A stretch of 64,000 nt of DNA from Combretum micranthum (lineage: Eukaryota > Streptophyta > Magnoliopsida > Myrtales > Combretaceae), in the NCBI GenBank assembly GCA_024138025.1, contig JAMXBD010001395.1:62001-126000 (forward strand), in the 5' to 3' direction. The notes beneath the pieces were generated by a model. It was not told the DNA's origin and made no database searches. It worked only from the letters and a program-made list of their open reading frames with translations. Below, piece after piece: positions 49,760 through 60,657 of the stretch (its first letter is position 1; every line of letters starts with the position of its first letter). A program made the translations under genes and the position numbers.

Positions 49760-50540
49760 TCATCCGCAAATGCCAGTTAAGGCGTCTAACAATTTCAGAC
49801 ATTGTAGGACGTTTTTAAGGTTCTAGCTCAATACATTCTCCTGCAATGAATCCCATTTTGCCATTGTCTCCATCTCCACTACAGTTGGTTCAAGTAGGTT
49901 CTTATTCAGAAAAGTTTTGATTGCACCTTCAATAATGAATGGAACTATAACTTCAATTACATGGCATATTGTGCAATACTTATCCCAACAGTACAACAAC
50001 TTGAGTAGTATTACACCAAATCCAAGCACATCTCTCTTAGTTGTTAATTTACTAGTGGAAAACGACTCAAGATCCAAATTTCCTTGTGTAATAGGAAGAG
50101 AAATATCGTATTCATCGTCATTGTCATCATCATCATCACTTATAAGCCTAGATAATCCAAAATCTAAAATTTTAGCTATCGATTTTGAATTCAGCAATAT
50201 GTTAACGGCTTTGTATTTCCATGTATTACATGTCTAAGTATCCTACAATGCAAATACTTGATTCTTGGACCAATTTCAAGTGCCAATCTAAGGCGATTGA
50301 TCCAGTACATGAAAGGCTTGAAAGCTGAGCTTTCAAAGCTATCAAATGTTTATCAAGTGATCCATTACGCATGTTGTTGTATAGTAATAGTTTTAGTTAT
50401 CTGCAAACAGCGTATAGTACATATTTATGTCTTTTGTAACTAAGGTTAAGGAATCAAATATGAGGATTCATGATCATATCCCCGATAGCCCTAAGAATCT
50501 TCCCTAAGGCTTAAGCGGTTGCATTCGACATGTTCTTAGC
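49760..50540 (-). pseudogene. Receptor-like kinase fragment
   Basis: On the minus strand the order is a degraded AIGDM region near 50490, NNMRNGSLDKHL near 50370, VIHGN-KP near 50220 (in place of HRD-KP), SKSIAKILDFGLSRLI at about 50180-50145, TKRDVLGFGVILLKLL (usually DVYSFGV) near 50040, and RPTMSEIVRRLN near 49800. This is kinase subdomains IV to XI of an LRR-type receptor kinase, with stops between blocks. The HGN in place of HRD suggests the parent was already a non-RD or pseudokinase receptor. Confidence 0.8.
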
Positions 50541-51210
50541 TCAAGGTCACACCCTCTAGGCAACTTAGTTCCCTATGTTGTGGGTTTGGGCAGAATTATT
50601 TGTGTATATCAAAACAAGTGGGGTACCAATAGAATGTGAACGACATGAAACTTTCCAATTTTCAATTTCGAAAATAAAATTGAATAATTTGTCAAAGTTT
50701 GGGTGGTTACGCAGCCGAACGAAATGATCATGAACTGAAACAAGCTATAGCAAACCAAATTGCAAGATCTAATTTTATTACAATGTGTTTTGATTTGGTT
50801 TTATTTTCTGAATATCTCGACGTAGTTGGAATCTAAAATCCAATCAGTTTGTTTTAAATTTATCCAATATACAATGATGAAATAAGAAAAATAAAGTTTC
50901 AACGTCATATGTGAAAAATCTACCAATTTACCATGTGTTTTTATTTTGTTTTATATACCGAATCTAAAGTATCATAAACCAACAAACTTCAATAAATATA
51001 CCTCGTATTTCATTTTCTTTTTCCTTTTTATTTTTCCTCTTCCCGTTTGGATGAAAGGTCCTTGTAGTTGTTAATAACAATGATGAGCCATAGATGTGAA
51101 AATTTAATTTGAATGCGGATAAACATTAAATACATCAAGTCAAGATAAAATCATTAATAAATAAATATTAAAAGGAAAAAAGAGTCCAAATGAAGCTTAA
51201 ACGGCTTTTA
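50541..51210. other. Intergenic, no gene seen
   Basis: AT-rich, with no recognisable reading frame or repeat. Confidence 0.5.
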
Positions 51211-51438
51211 GGGTCTGTTTGGATAGTCTGTTTTTCATTTATATCTGTATCTTTTTCAAAATAATATATATAAATATGTCTGATTTGCATATATATTTTA
51301 TCTATATTTGATCTATTTGATCTTTTGATGAGAAATGCTAACTTTTTTTATCAATATTTATTTCTTAATAAATAATTTATTAAAAAAAGTTTGAAAAAAA
51401 TGTCTGTATCTACTGGAAAAAGCCAAACAAACAGACCC
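51211..51438 (+). mobile_element. GGGTCTGTTTGG MITE, copy 1 (228 bp)
   Basis: Starts GGGTCTGTTTGGATAGTCTG and ends CAAACAAACAGACCC, giving inverted ends of about 13 bases. The ends resemble PIF/Harbinger-type MITEs. An inverted copy lies at 54293-54524. Flanking triplets TTA and TAG do not match exactly. Confidence 0.75.
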
Positions 51439-51544
51439 TAGAATAGAAAGAGATAAGCATATTTATATCTTTCTAAATATAACTTTATATGTTACACACT
51501 ATATGTATGTACACAGAACACGTGATATATAAAGTTATAACATG

Positions 51545-51881
51545 CATGGTAGTAGGACTAGGGGTGTCTCTAAGGGGGTTCAACAGGCCCTGCCCCCAAA
51601 AACCAAAAATTTTAAATATAATATATATATATATTATAAGTAATACAATCATAAATATACTATAGTGGTTAGGTATGTGATTTTACATTTATGGGGTCAC
51701 ATTAAAATCTCCTTTTTTTTCATTTTTTTCAAAATGCATTCTGCTTTTGTTTTTTGCTTTTAACTTTTTTTTTCACAATAATTAATAGCATTAAATTTTT
51801 TTTATCATAAACTATATATAATTAAATAAATTCTTGTAAGTGGCTATTTTTCATTTGTAGTACACTACAAATAATAATTGG
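51545..51881 (+). repeat. Left part of repeat flanking the NLR-kinase gene
   Basis: Matches 58850-59170 in order and orientation: AGGCCCTGCC against AGGGCCTGCA, CTTTTTTTTTCACAATAATT in both, and AATTAAATAAATT in both. The match resumes at 53504-54255 after the fold-back insertion. Confidence 0.65.
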
Positions 51882-53196
51882 GTAAGTTTCACTCACAAAC
51901 CTGTACTTTTTCTATTGTAATGGAATTATACCTAAAGAAAATTTCTTACAGAAAAAATACCTAAACTTTTTAAAATGTCACTTAAAATACATTTGGATGG
52001 AAACCATCTAAATTTTCATTCATTTATTGATGTAGCAAGCAGACCTAACTAAAATATTATTTCCCCATCCACACCAACAATTTTTTATTTTTTTTTTCTT
52101 TTTCACTTTCTCTTCTCTCTGCCGTCTCTCTCCCCCCTCCTTCTCCTTCTTCTCCAAAAGAATGCACACCATTAATGGAGCTTGAAAGCTCCTTTCTTTT
52201 AATTAAACAAGAAACATTCAGATCTATTGAAAATAACTTTAGATTATTTTGCATTGCATCACTCTATCAACATCTCATAAAGATTCAACAAGTCAAAATC
52301 TATTATAAATCAATCCAATTCTTTTCCTATCAAACAAACCAATGATGATTTTTCATCCACAGTCAATAATTAAAACAATCTTTACATCCCTCTTTTGAAA
52401 AATTTTTAGGAATCTTATAATTTCTAGCATAAAAAGAATGATAAACCTACTTTCACTTTTGAAATTAACTTTTGTTACAAAACCACAACCCACCAGCATA
52501 TAATTAGATTATAAGTGTGAATTTATCCATGTTTACCTTGTTGCCAATGAACTCTCCAGTAATGAAAACTTTGCATCCATTAATAGATCGCGTTTGTCGA
52601 TTGGAATAATTTGCAACTCAAGAGTCATGAATCCAATCAAATGAACTTAAACAATTGTTATTACAACATAAGAAAAAGTGGATTTCTCTTGAAATCCCCC
52701 AAAAAGCCACAAAGTTATGGTCTTTTTCTTCAAGAGCATTGCTAGGGAAAGGTAGGAAGAGGTTCTTAGATTTGTTGTGATTTGATGTTGTTGTAATATA
52801 TATATATATATATATAAATTGTGTTCGTCCTTCTTCCTTATGATGTTCTAAACTTTGAGGTGTTAACTGGAGCTTTCAAGCTCCATTAATGGTATCCTAC
52901 CTATCTAGGTTTTTATTTCTGTAATTGATCATCTTAAAGCAATAAAAAGATTTGATTTCTTCATCAAAGTTTCAATCTTTAATGTTGCTCCGATCAGTTA
53001 CTTATCTGGTTTTTTTTTTAACCCATCTTCTTAAGAGAAAACATGATTGTATTTTTTTTATTTCTTTGATTTTTTTTTATAGGAAAAGTTTGTTTATGGA
53101 GTTGAAATTGTGCTTGTTTTGTCATGTTGGTAGCTTCCTTAACAACTTTGATTAGCAGTCAGTATGGAGCCTTGATGATATAGGGCTTTTGATCTT

Positions 53197-53238
<42 letters not shown>

Positions 53239-53503
53239 GTTAGAAAGAAGACAAAGAGGAGGAGAAGGAGAAGGAGAAGGAGAAGGGAGAGAGAGAAGAA
53301 AAAAAAATGTCAATGTGGATAATAAATTATTTTCATTAATTTAACCTATTATATCAACATTTTGACATGAAAATGGACGAATTCCGATCATACGTACTTT
53401 AAGTGAAACTTTTAAAAAGTTTAAATATTTTTTAGAAAAAAATTTTCTTTAGATACAATTTCATTACAAATGAAAAAATTCAGGTGCCGTTTATGAAACT
53501 TAC
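51882..53503. mobile_element. Fold-back element with long inverted arms (1.6 kb)
   Basis: The left end GTAAGTTTCACTC pairs with the right end GAAACTTAC, and similarity between the arms extends about 190 bases (for example TACCTAAAGAAAATTT on the left against AAATTTTCTTTAGATAC on the right). CT-rich and GA-rich tracts then pair, followed by a perfect 24-base inverted match (52169-52192 against 52869-52892, beginning CCATTAATGGAGC). A long poly-T tract (53202-53236) sits in the right arm. No transposase frame is visible. A Mutator-like or fold-back origin is likely; the flanks allow only an imperfect ~9 bp duplication (AAATAATAA and AAATGATTA). Confidence 0.7.
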
Positions 53504-54255
53504 AAATGATTATATTGTTTGTATTATGAATACTAAATATAATTAGTTATATAATTTGATTTAGTAACATACTAACATGTTTTTTTCCCTACAATTAATG
53601 TTATAAAAATGGACATAGTTTGTTGAATAGCTATGCTATACATATGTATATATATATTTATTTATTTTAAGTTCTCTATGGATAATAATTACTTAAGTGA
53701 CGATATATTTGTGGTGAAAAGAGAAAGAGATAAACAAAGATAAATCAACTTGAAGAAGCACGGAAAAAATTTCACAATATGCTCCTATATTGCGACAAAA
53801 AGAGATTTGTATTCAAAATATTATATCCCGTTTGTGAGATGCAATTTAGGGACCATGTTGAAATATGATACGTCTGTCTAACATGATTTATATGTAAATT
53901 TTAAGATATCCTAATTTGTAAAATAAACGTGATTTTACAAAGTAATTTGTTTTTTTTTTATTTTCATATCAACTGTATATTTGTAATTATTTATTATGGA
54001 ATGAGTAGTATATATTATGATCTATTTTAGCTAAAAACAAAAATTATATAGATTCTATATATTAACTCTATATTTTTAAATTAATAATTAAATTCATAAT
54101 TAATTTTTAAGAAATATATATATATACACAATCTCTTACGAAATGTATAAAATGCCTTTAATTATATATAGAATGAAATTTTTATATACTTACGAAATTT
54201 TAGAAAATATCATATCAACAGAATTCTTATAGCCATGTAATTATAATAGTGACCA
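53504..54255 (+). repeat. Right part of repeat flanking the NLR-kinase gene
   Basis: Continues the match to 59165-59455: TTGTTTGTATTATGAATA against TTGTCTGTATTATAAATA, and AATTATAATAGTG at the end of both. It shows that 51882-53503 was inserted into a pre-existing repeat. Confidence 0.6.
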
Positions 54256-54292
54256 AATGTACAGTGATGATTCTACTGTCAACTTATTTAAG

Positions 54293-54524
54293 GGGTCTGT
54301 TTGTTTTGGCTTTTTTCCGGCAGATACAGACATTTTTTCAAACTTTTTTCTAACAAATAATTTATCAAGAAATAGATATAGATAAAAAAAAGTTGACAGT
54401 TCTCATCAAAAGAACAAATAGAACAAATATAGATAAAATTTAGATGCAAATTGAATATATATTACACATATCATTTTAAAAAAGATACAGATACAGATGA
54501 AAAACAGACAATCCAAACAGACCC
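54293..54524 (-). mobile_element. GGGTCTGTTTGG MITE, copy 2 (232 bp)
   Basis: Starts GGGTCTGTTTGTTTTGGC and ends CAATCCAAACAGACCC. Read on the minus strand it matches 51211-51438. The triplet AAG flanks both ends (54290-54292 and 54525-54527), consistent with a 3 bp duplication. Confidence 0.8.
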
Positions 54525-54545
54525 AAGGTCAAGACCCATACATAC

Positions 54546-54759
54546 TTATAAAAAAATTGGTGAACACTTCGTGCTCCTTTCCTTTTCTCATCATGGAAAC
54601 ACAAAGGGGACCGCGCTTTCCGGAAGGCTGCCATTTATACATGAAAAAAATATATAAAAAAATTGGTGAATACTTCGTGCTCCTTTCCTTTTCCCTTCAT
54701 GGAAACACAAAGGGGACCGCGCTTTCCGGAAAGGCTGCCATTTATATATGAAAAATATA
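54546..54759 (+). repeat. Tandem duplication (106 bp x 2) in the NLR-kinase promoter
   Basis: The unit TTGGTGAACACTTCGTGCTC to GCTGCCATTTATACATG occurs at about 54549-54654 and again at 54655-54759, with few differences. The copies share ACAAAGGGGACCGCGCTTTC. A third unit begins (ATATAAAAAAATG) and then diverges at 54770. The duplication lies 130-340 bases upstream of the start codon. Confidence 0.9.
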
Positions 54760-54784
54760 TATAAAAAAATGTCCGCCACCTTTA

Positions 54785-54848
54785 TGTCAGCCAATCACAT
54801 TTATGTCAACCAATCACGTTGAGGAGACGACCATATTCTATAAAAAGT
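54785..54848 (+). promoter_or_regulatory. Putative core promoter of the NLR-kinase gene
   Basis: Two CCAAT boxes in a short direct repeat (TTATGTCAGCCAATCAC and TTATGTCAACCAATCAC; CCAAT at 54791 and 54810) are followed by CTATAAAAA at 54838-54846. GTCAA within the second repeat is a W-box core on the minus strand. Transcription would be expected to start near 54870, giving only a ~15 base leader to the ATG at 54886. The in-frame ATG at 54949 may therefore be used instead. Confidence 0.5.
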
Positions 54849-54885
54849 TTGTGGAAAGCCGGTTAGAGCAAACCTCTTCTCAAAA

Positions 54886-57800
54886 ATGTCCATCAACGTT
54901 CCAGTTGACATTATTGCTTCTTGTTCCACTTCTTTCTCTGCCCAAAAAATGGATTCACCAAGTCACGAAGTCTTTATCAGTTTTCGAGGTCAAGATACTC
55001 GTAATGGCTTCACAAGCCATCTCCACGAAGCTCTCTGCCGGAAAGGCGTGAATGTGTTTATAGACAACGAGCTCAAAAGAGGAGAAGAAATCTCATGTTC
55101 ACTTGTGAAAGCAATTAAAGAATCCAGGCTCTCTATCATTGTATTCTCCAAACACTATGCCACTTCCACATGGTGCTTGGACGAGCTCGTTTATATCATG
55201 CACTACAAGAAATCGAAAGGACAGATGGTTCGACCCGTTTTTGTTGATGTAGATCCAAGTGAGGTGCGAAACCAGACAGGAGAGTTTGGAGAAGCTCTAG
55301 CTATTCATAAGAAGAATGACAAAAAACGTGGGAAGACAAAGGGATGGACGACAGCCCTGAGGGAAGCGGCCGATTTGTCTGGATGGCATCTTCAAAACCA
55401 GTTAGTACTTCCTTAAATAAATTAGAATCTCCTCATTTTCATTTGACTAATGACTAGCTAAACTCAACATTGTCGATATCAAAAGAAACTAGCCCAGATA
55501 AAAACAGATAAAAGTGATTTATAACAGAAACTTGCTAGGTTAACTAGATCGATCCCAACAAGAAGATGATTTTTCTCTTGAAAGATTGGATTTTTGACCC
55601 GCAATGAAGTATAGTAACACTAGATATCATACCCCCAATAATTTTCCAGTCATGAACATATTAAGACTTGCTCTGTTTAATTTATGAATCCACTATATGG
55701 CTTCAGCTAGAAATGACAAGGTCATAGATAGGCTGCAATTTTCTTTCTGCATAGGTTGTGGGCTTCTATTGATGAATTAGAATTAAGAAACTTTAAGGAC
55801 CTTAACCATAGTTATCAATTTAAATCTCTTAATATTAATTTCTCTACTTTTAAACTAAAACTTATTGGCACATGGTTGCAGTAGATGGTAGCCAAAAATT
55901 ACAATACATACAAAAGGTTATACTTGATTTTCTTATTTAGCTTATGAGATGGAACTTTTATTCCTTTTTTTTTTTTTTTAAATTATTGGTTTGGTTATGA
56001 TTGATAGAGTTGAGTCCGAATTCATCCGAAGGATAGCTGAAGAGGTGTACAGTAAATTGAATAATCGGATTTTACACATTGCTGAACACCCTGTTGGATT
56101 AGATTCACAAGTGCAGGCTATAAATTCTCTCTTAAACATTGGTTCAAACGATAATTGTATGTTGGCTATTTATGGGGTTGGTGGAATTGGTAAAACAACT
56201 ATTGCAAAAGCTGTTTATTGCGAGGTAGCTGATAGATTTGAAGGTAGTTGTTTTCTTGAGAATGTTGGAGAGATGTCTAAGAAGTATGGAATCTCTTGGC
56301 TGCAGCAAACACTTCTCCATGAGGTTGCGGGGGAAAAGAATTTGAAAGTACCTTATAATTACATTGGTAGGGAACTGATTAAGGCAAAGCTTAGCCATAA
56401 AAAGGTTTTACTAGTACTGGATGGTGTCGTCCATTCCAATCATGTAGATGAATTAGCTGGTGGGAAGGATTGGTTTGGTGAGGGAAGTAAAATAATCATA
56501 ACCACTAGAGAGGCTCTGTTACTCGACAGAGCTGATGCAGTGCATCAAGTAAAGGAGTTAGAGGTAGCTGATGGACTTCAGTTATTCAGTTGGAAAGCCT
56601 TCAAGAAGCCTCATCCCCCAAGTGATCAATATAGGCTGCTATCAAATCAACTTATTTCTTTGGCCAAGGGCATTCCTCTCGCTCTTATTGTGTTGGGTTC
56701 TTTTTTATTTAACAAAAATATTGAGGAATGGAGTGCTGTACGTGAAAAATTATGGGATACGCCTTCTGAGAATATTAACCAAGTCGTGAAAATGAGTTTT
56801 GACAGATTGAAGAAAAATGAAGTGTATATTTTCCTTGACATAGCATGCTTCTTTCAAGGTGATGATATAAATTTTGTCATGAAGCAATTTGATCGATGTA
56901 ATTTACATCCTGAGGAGGGAATCAAGAAGCTTCTCGATGCGTCTCTAATACATATACAGTTTGACAAGGTGTGGATGCATGAAATCATAGAACAGTTTGG
57001 TAAGGACATTGTTTTCCAAGAATCCCCTACAGACCCTGCTCAAAGAAGTCGCCTCTGGTATCATCAAGACATTCTTCAAGTACTAGACCAAGATTCAGTT
57101 GAGTATCTTGAAAAGCTTCTATAATCCTTTTTATGCTTTATACAGAATCTTTTGATGTTTTCTGGCAAACAAAAATGCTTACTGTTACTGAAAATTGTCA
57201 GGCAAATTATGTAACTCAAGCCATAAAGCTCGACTGGCCTGGAGCAGAGAATGAACTTAGACGTAATAATGCCACTACAAAGTTCAAACGCCTTCGCATG
57301 TTAATGGTCCGCGATGCATATTTTTCTGGTTTTCCGGGATATCTTTGCAAGGATTTGAAATGGCTTAGAGGAAATGATTTTTCATCTTCTACAGCAATGG
57401 AAATTCATCATAATGCCAGTTTTTCTGGATATTCAGTGCATAGTGACTCCCCAGATACTTCTGAAATCGGAAGTCATTTGGGACGTTCTGATGAATCCAA
57501 CATGAAAATCACGGCAAATGCCTCAAATGATGTAACGAGAAATCCTGTGCAGAATTTGGTGGGCTCATTGGTTGGCCAAAGAAGAGGTTTTCAAGGAGAA
57601 AATAACTTAAAGCGCCTGCCAACTGTCTCAAAGAAGGCAGCAAGAAAGCTTGTACAGCTTGTCAAGGGTCCATTAGAGAGCTACTTCAATAATCGCAGTT
57701 CTGAGAGGCAAATTAGAGCGCTAATTGATGATGATACAAAGGTAAGAAACTCATTTACAAATGTAGCATTGAATTGTTATTTATGCTGTTGACATGTCAC

Positions 57801-58842
57801 ATGATTATCTTCATTTGTGCAGCTATGTAGAACATTTGATTTTAGAAAGATATGTCGGTCCACCAACAACTTTAATGTCAGCAATCTCATTGGTGAGGGA
57901 GGCTATAGTTCTGTTTACAAGGCAAGATTTGACAACGGAGAACTACTAGCCGTAAAGAGGCTGAAAGTTTCTGGTAATAAAAAAGTAACAGATAGCCTTA
58001 ATGATTTGACAACAGGTATTCTTAATGAGCTTCGAATTCAACGTCGACTTCATCATAATAACATTTTGCCATTATTGGGATATTCTATAAACTGTGAAGA
58101 AGTAATAATTGTGATGAAGTACATGGGGAACGGCACACTTTATGACCATCTACATGGTAGACATAGCGCAAACTTCCTCTCATGGTCCCAACGCATGAAG
58201 GTTGCTCTGGATGTAGCCAGGGCAATTGAATATTTGCATGTGTTTGCAGATCCGCCAATAATACATCGGGATGTTAAATCATCAAACATAATGTTGGATG
58301 ATAACGGAACAGCTAAAGTCTTAGATTTTGACCTCGCTGTAGATACTGAAAAGGTGGATCTAGAATATGTACTTATTGAAGGTACCTACGGCTACTTTTG
58401 TCCCAGTTACGCTATGAGGGGCGAACTAACCACCAAGTGTGATGTGTATGGCTTTGGTGTTGTCTTACTGGAACTATTAACAGGGCACAAACCATACTTT
58501 ACGGATAATAGTGGAGAGGCTCACCATCTAGTGGATATGGAACGGAGTTGGGAAAGCCAAATTGACTTTCTAGACAAAAGAATACCTTTGCCTGAAGGAT
58601 TAGAGATGGAAGCAACTACCCTGCTTCGTGCATTAGCAAGAAAATGCCTAAGGCGATGTAGGAAGAGACCATCAATGACTCAAGTGGTGAGGAGGTTGGG
58701 AGACATATTGAAAAAATGTCAGCCTAGAGAAGAAAACACAGCATCAGAATCAAGAATCTCGTCACCATCCTTAAGTACTCTTTCAGCAGAATTCCTGGGG
58801 CGATCACTATCGTCTACAACCATAAGTACTCAATCATTATAA
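54886..58842 (+). CDS. TIR - NB-ARC - protein kinase fusion (NLR lacking LRR)
   Basis: Exons 54886-55400, 56008-57097, 57202-57741 and 57823-58842 join in phases 2, 0 and 0 to 1,054 residues. TIR (about 27-172): HEVFISFRGQDT, and WCLDEL whose Glu100 is the usual NADase Glu. NB-ARC (about 175-500): P-loop GVGGIGKTT 228-236; kinase-2 LVLDGV (usually LDDV); GSKIIITTRE; GIPLAL; FLDIACFF; MHE in place of MHD at 495-497. Residues 536-595 resemble the segment just before TNL LRRs, but no LRR array follows. After a Ser-rich linker comes a kinase: GEGGYSSVY 739, Lys760, HRD 863-865, DFD (for DFG) 883-885, CPSY (for APEY) 908-911, DVYGFG. Presumably a cytosolic immune receptor; the function is inferred. 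Alternatives: two genes, or a TIR-NBS protein ending at 57124 if intron 2 is retained. Confidence 0.82.
55401..56007 (+). other. Intron 1 of the NLR-kinase gene
   Basis: The donor CCA|GTTAGT and acceptor TTGATAG|A give phase 2 and rebuild a Gln codon (WHLQNQVESEF). A phase 2 intron at the TIR/NB-ARC border is the standard TNL position. A poly-T tract at 55967-55979 precedes the acceptor. Confidence 0.85.
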
Positions 58843-58849
58843 CTTCAGG

Positions 58850-59455
58850 GACGGATCTAGTGGGTGTTGATAGGGCCTGCATAAACTTGGAAAAATTTAC
58901 TTACTTTTTTTTTTAAATAAATATTGTGTATATATATTATAAATAGAAAGTGATGACATTTTTTTTTCCTTGGCTATTTTGTTTTAAATCTATCAAGTCA
59001 TGAGAGTGTTATTATACTTTTTTCAACATATATTTATTAGGATGGCTTTTTCTCTCACTCACTCTCTCTTAACTTTTTTTTTTCACAATAATTCACTTAT
59101 CACCAAATTATATTTAATTAAATAAATTATTGTGATTTTTTTTTTTACTTGTTGTACTCCATAAATAACAATTACACTTGTTGTCTGTATTATAAATATT
59201 TTGATTTTATTGCATAAAGCGTTATTAAATGACACTAATTATATAATATGAGATTTCATGTTTTAACTCAAAATTTTTAATAAATAGTTAATTTTTAAAT
59301 AACATATATAAAGTTTCTTACCAAAAGCAATAAATACTCTTAATTGTATCTTGAATGAGTTTTTTCATATGAAGATTTAGAAAATAATACAATAAAAATT
59401 ATTAACAGATTCTGGTACATATACAAAATATGCAATATAATTATAATAGTGGGTG
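58850..59455 (+). repeat. Downstream copy of the repeat flanking the NLR-kinase gene
   Basis: Begins right after the stop codon (CAGGGACGGATCTAGTGGG). It matches 51545-51881 plus 53504-54255, without the fold-back element. The opening resembles the start of common plant MULE-type repeats. Confidence 0.6.
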
Positions 59456-60657
59456 GATGGATACAAGTAATTCTAATATTAATTTCCTCTTTCTAGTGGT
59501 ATTATCTTGAGTCCCTTACAATTTAAATCTCATTTTTTTTTTTTGCTATAGCAAGGTGCAACTCTTGACTTTACTTTAGTTGTTCAGCATATTTGAATAA
59601 GATCATCGTAATTGTTGGTAGCAACTTTTGGTTTAATGTTATATGTTCAATATGTTTGAATTTTTAATTGAGTGGGGATGATTGTAGTATATTTATCACA
59701 AGTTTTGGTTTAGACACACTTATTATTTTATCCTCTATATTCTTCAATTAAAATTTTAGAGGTAAATCATATCTGTTACATTCCCACAAGGTACCCTAGA
59801 AGTATTGATGCGCCATGTATCAAACTAGAGTAACTGACATTGATATTAAACCATTTGAGGCTCCCAAAGAGACACATGAACACCATATTTGTAGAATACT
59901 CTGTTGCGTGAATAGTTATATAAGATCAAAAGTTGTTTAGAACAAGAAAAATTGCACACATATAATATATAAACAAGAATTACATTTCATATAACTTACA
60001 TTAAGTTCCTAGATATTACATCATAATTTCCTTAGCTACTAAGCTCAAAAACTTCTTTACATAAACCTCAAAACTCTCTTTAACCCATATATGTTCTTCA
60101 TCTTCCTTTCAAATGCAACGTAGAAGCAAATGAAAACTAGGGTTTATCTTAAGATGTTGAATCACGCACGATTGTCATCTTGTGATCATCAAAAGCCTAA
60201 AGAATTGTAGGAATCTAGGCAATTGGAATCAAATCTCAAGATATAAAACAAAAGATTCGAACTTTGGGGATAAAGAGCAAAGCAAGCTTTGAGAAATTTC
60301 ATTTAACAATCGATAATCTATTTTTTATATGCCCTAGGGCTTACATATATATAGGTAAGCCTAAAAGTTGTCATAACAAAAAAAAAAAAAAAAGACTAAA
60401 ACCTATTAAATAATATTAAATAGTATTTAAAAGGAAAAACTAAATAAAAAACAAAACTATCGAACAATGTACGTTGGCTTAAAGCTAGTGGCTTATAAAT
60501 CAACATTGGTGGCTTACATGACAATCACTAGCAGCTTTAGATGACCACCTTTAAATTTTCAAAACTGTGAACACTCCTAGCTGGCTAAAGGTCAGCGGCC
60601 TTTACCTATACACTAGTGGCATACCCCCATCAAAGTCGACAGTGTTTAAATAGCTAG
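59456..60657. other. Intergenic, possible reversed LTR fragment
   Basis: No gene. 60050-60640 looks like an LTR or promoter region read on the minus strand (CTATATATATGTAAGCCCTA near 60350), but no partner repeat is in the window. GGCTTACATG and AGTGGCTTATAA phrases repeat near 60475-60530. Confidence 0.35.

Noticed and set aside
54497..54794. Open frames on both strands upstream of the NLR-kinase gene
   Set aside because: They run through the tandem 106 bp promoter duplication, which repeats the same codons; no domain is present.
57133..57792. A free-standing gene starting at the ATG at 57133
   Set aside because: The first 23 codons fall in what reads best as intron 2 (57098-57201), with a good acceptor TTGTCAG and matching phase. 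Kept as an alternative in the gene entry.
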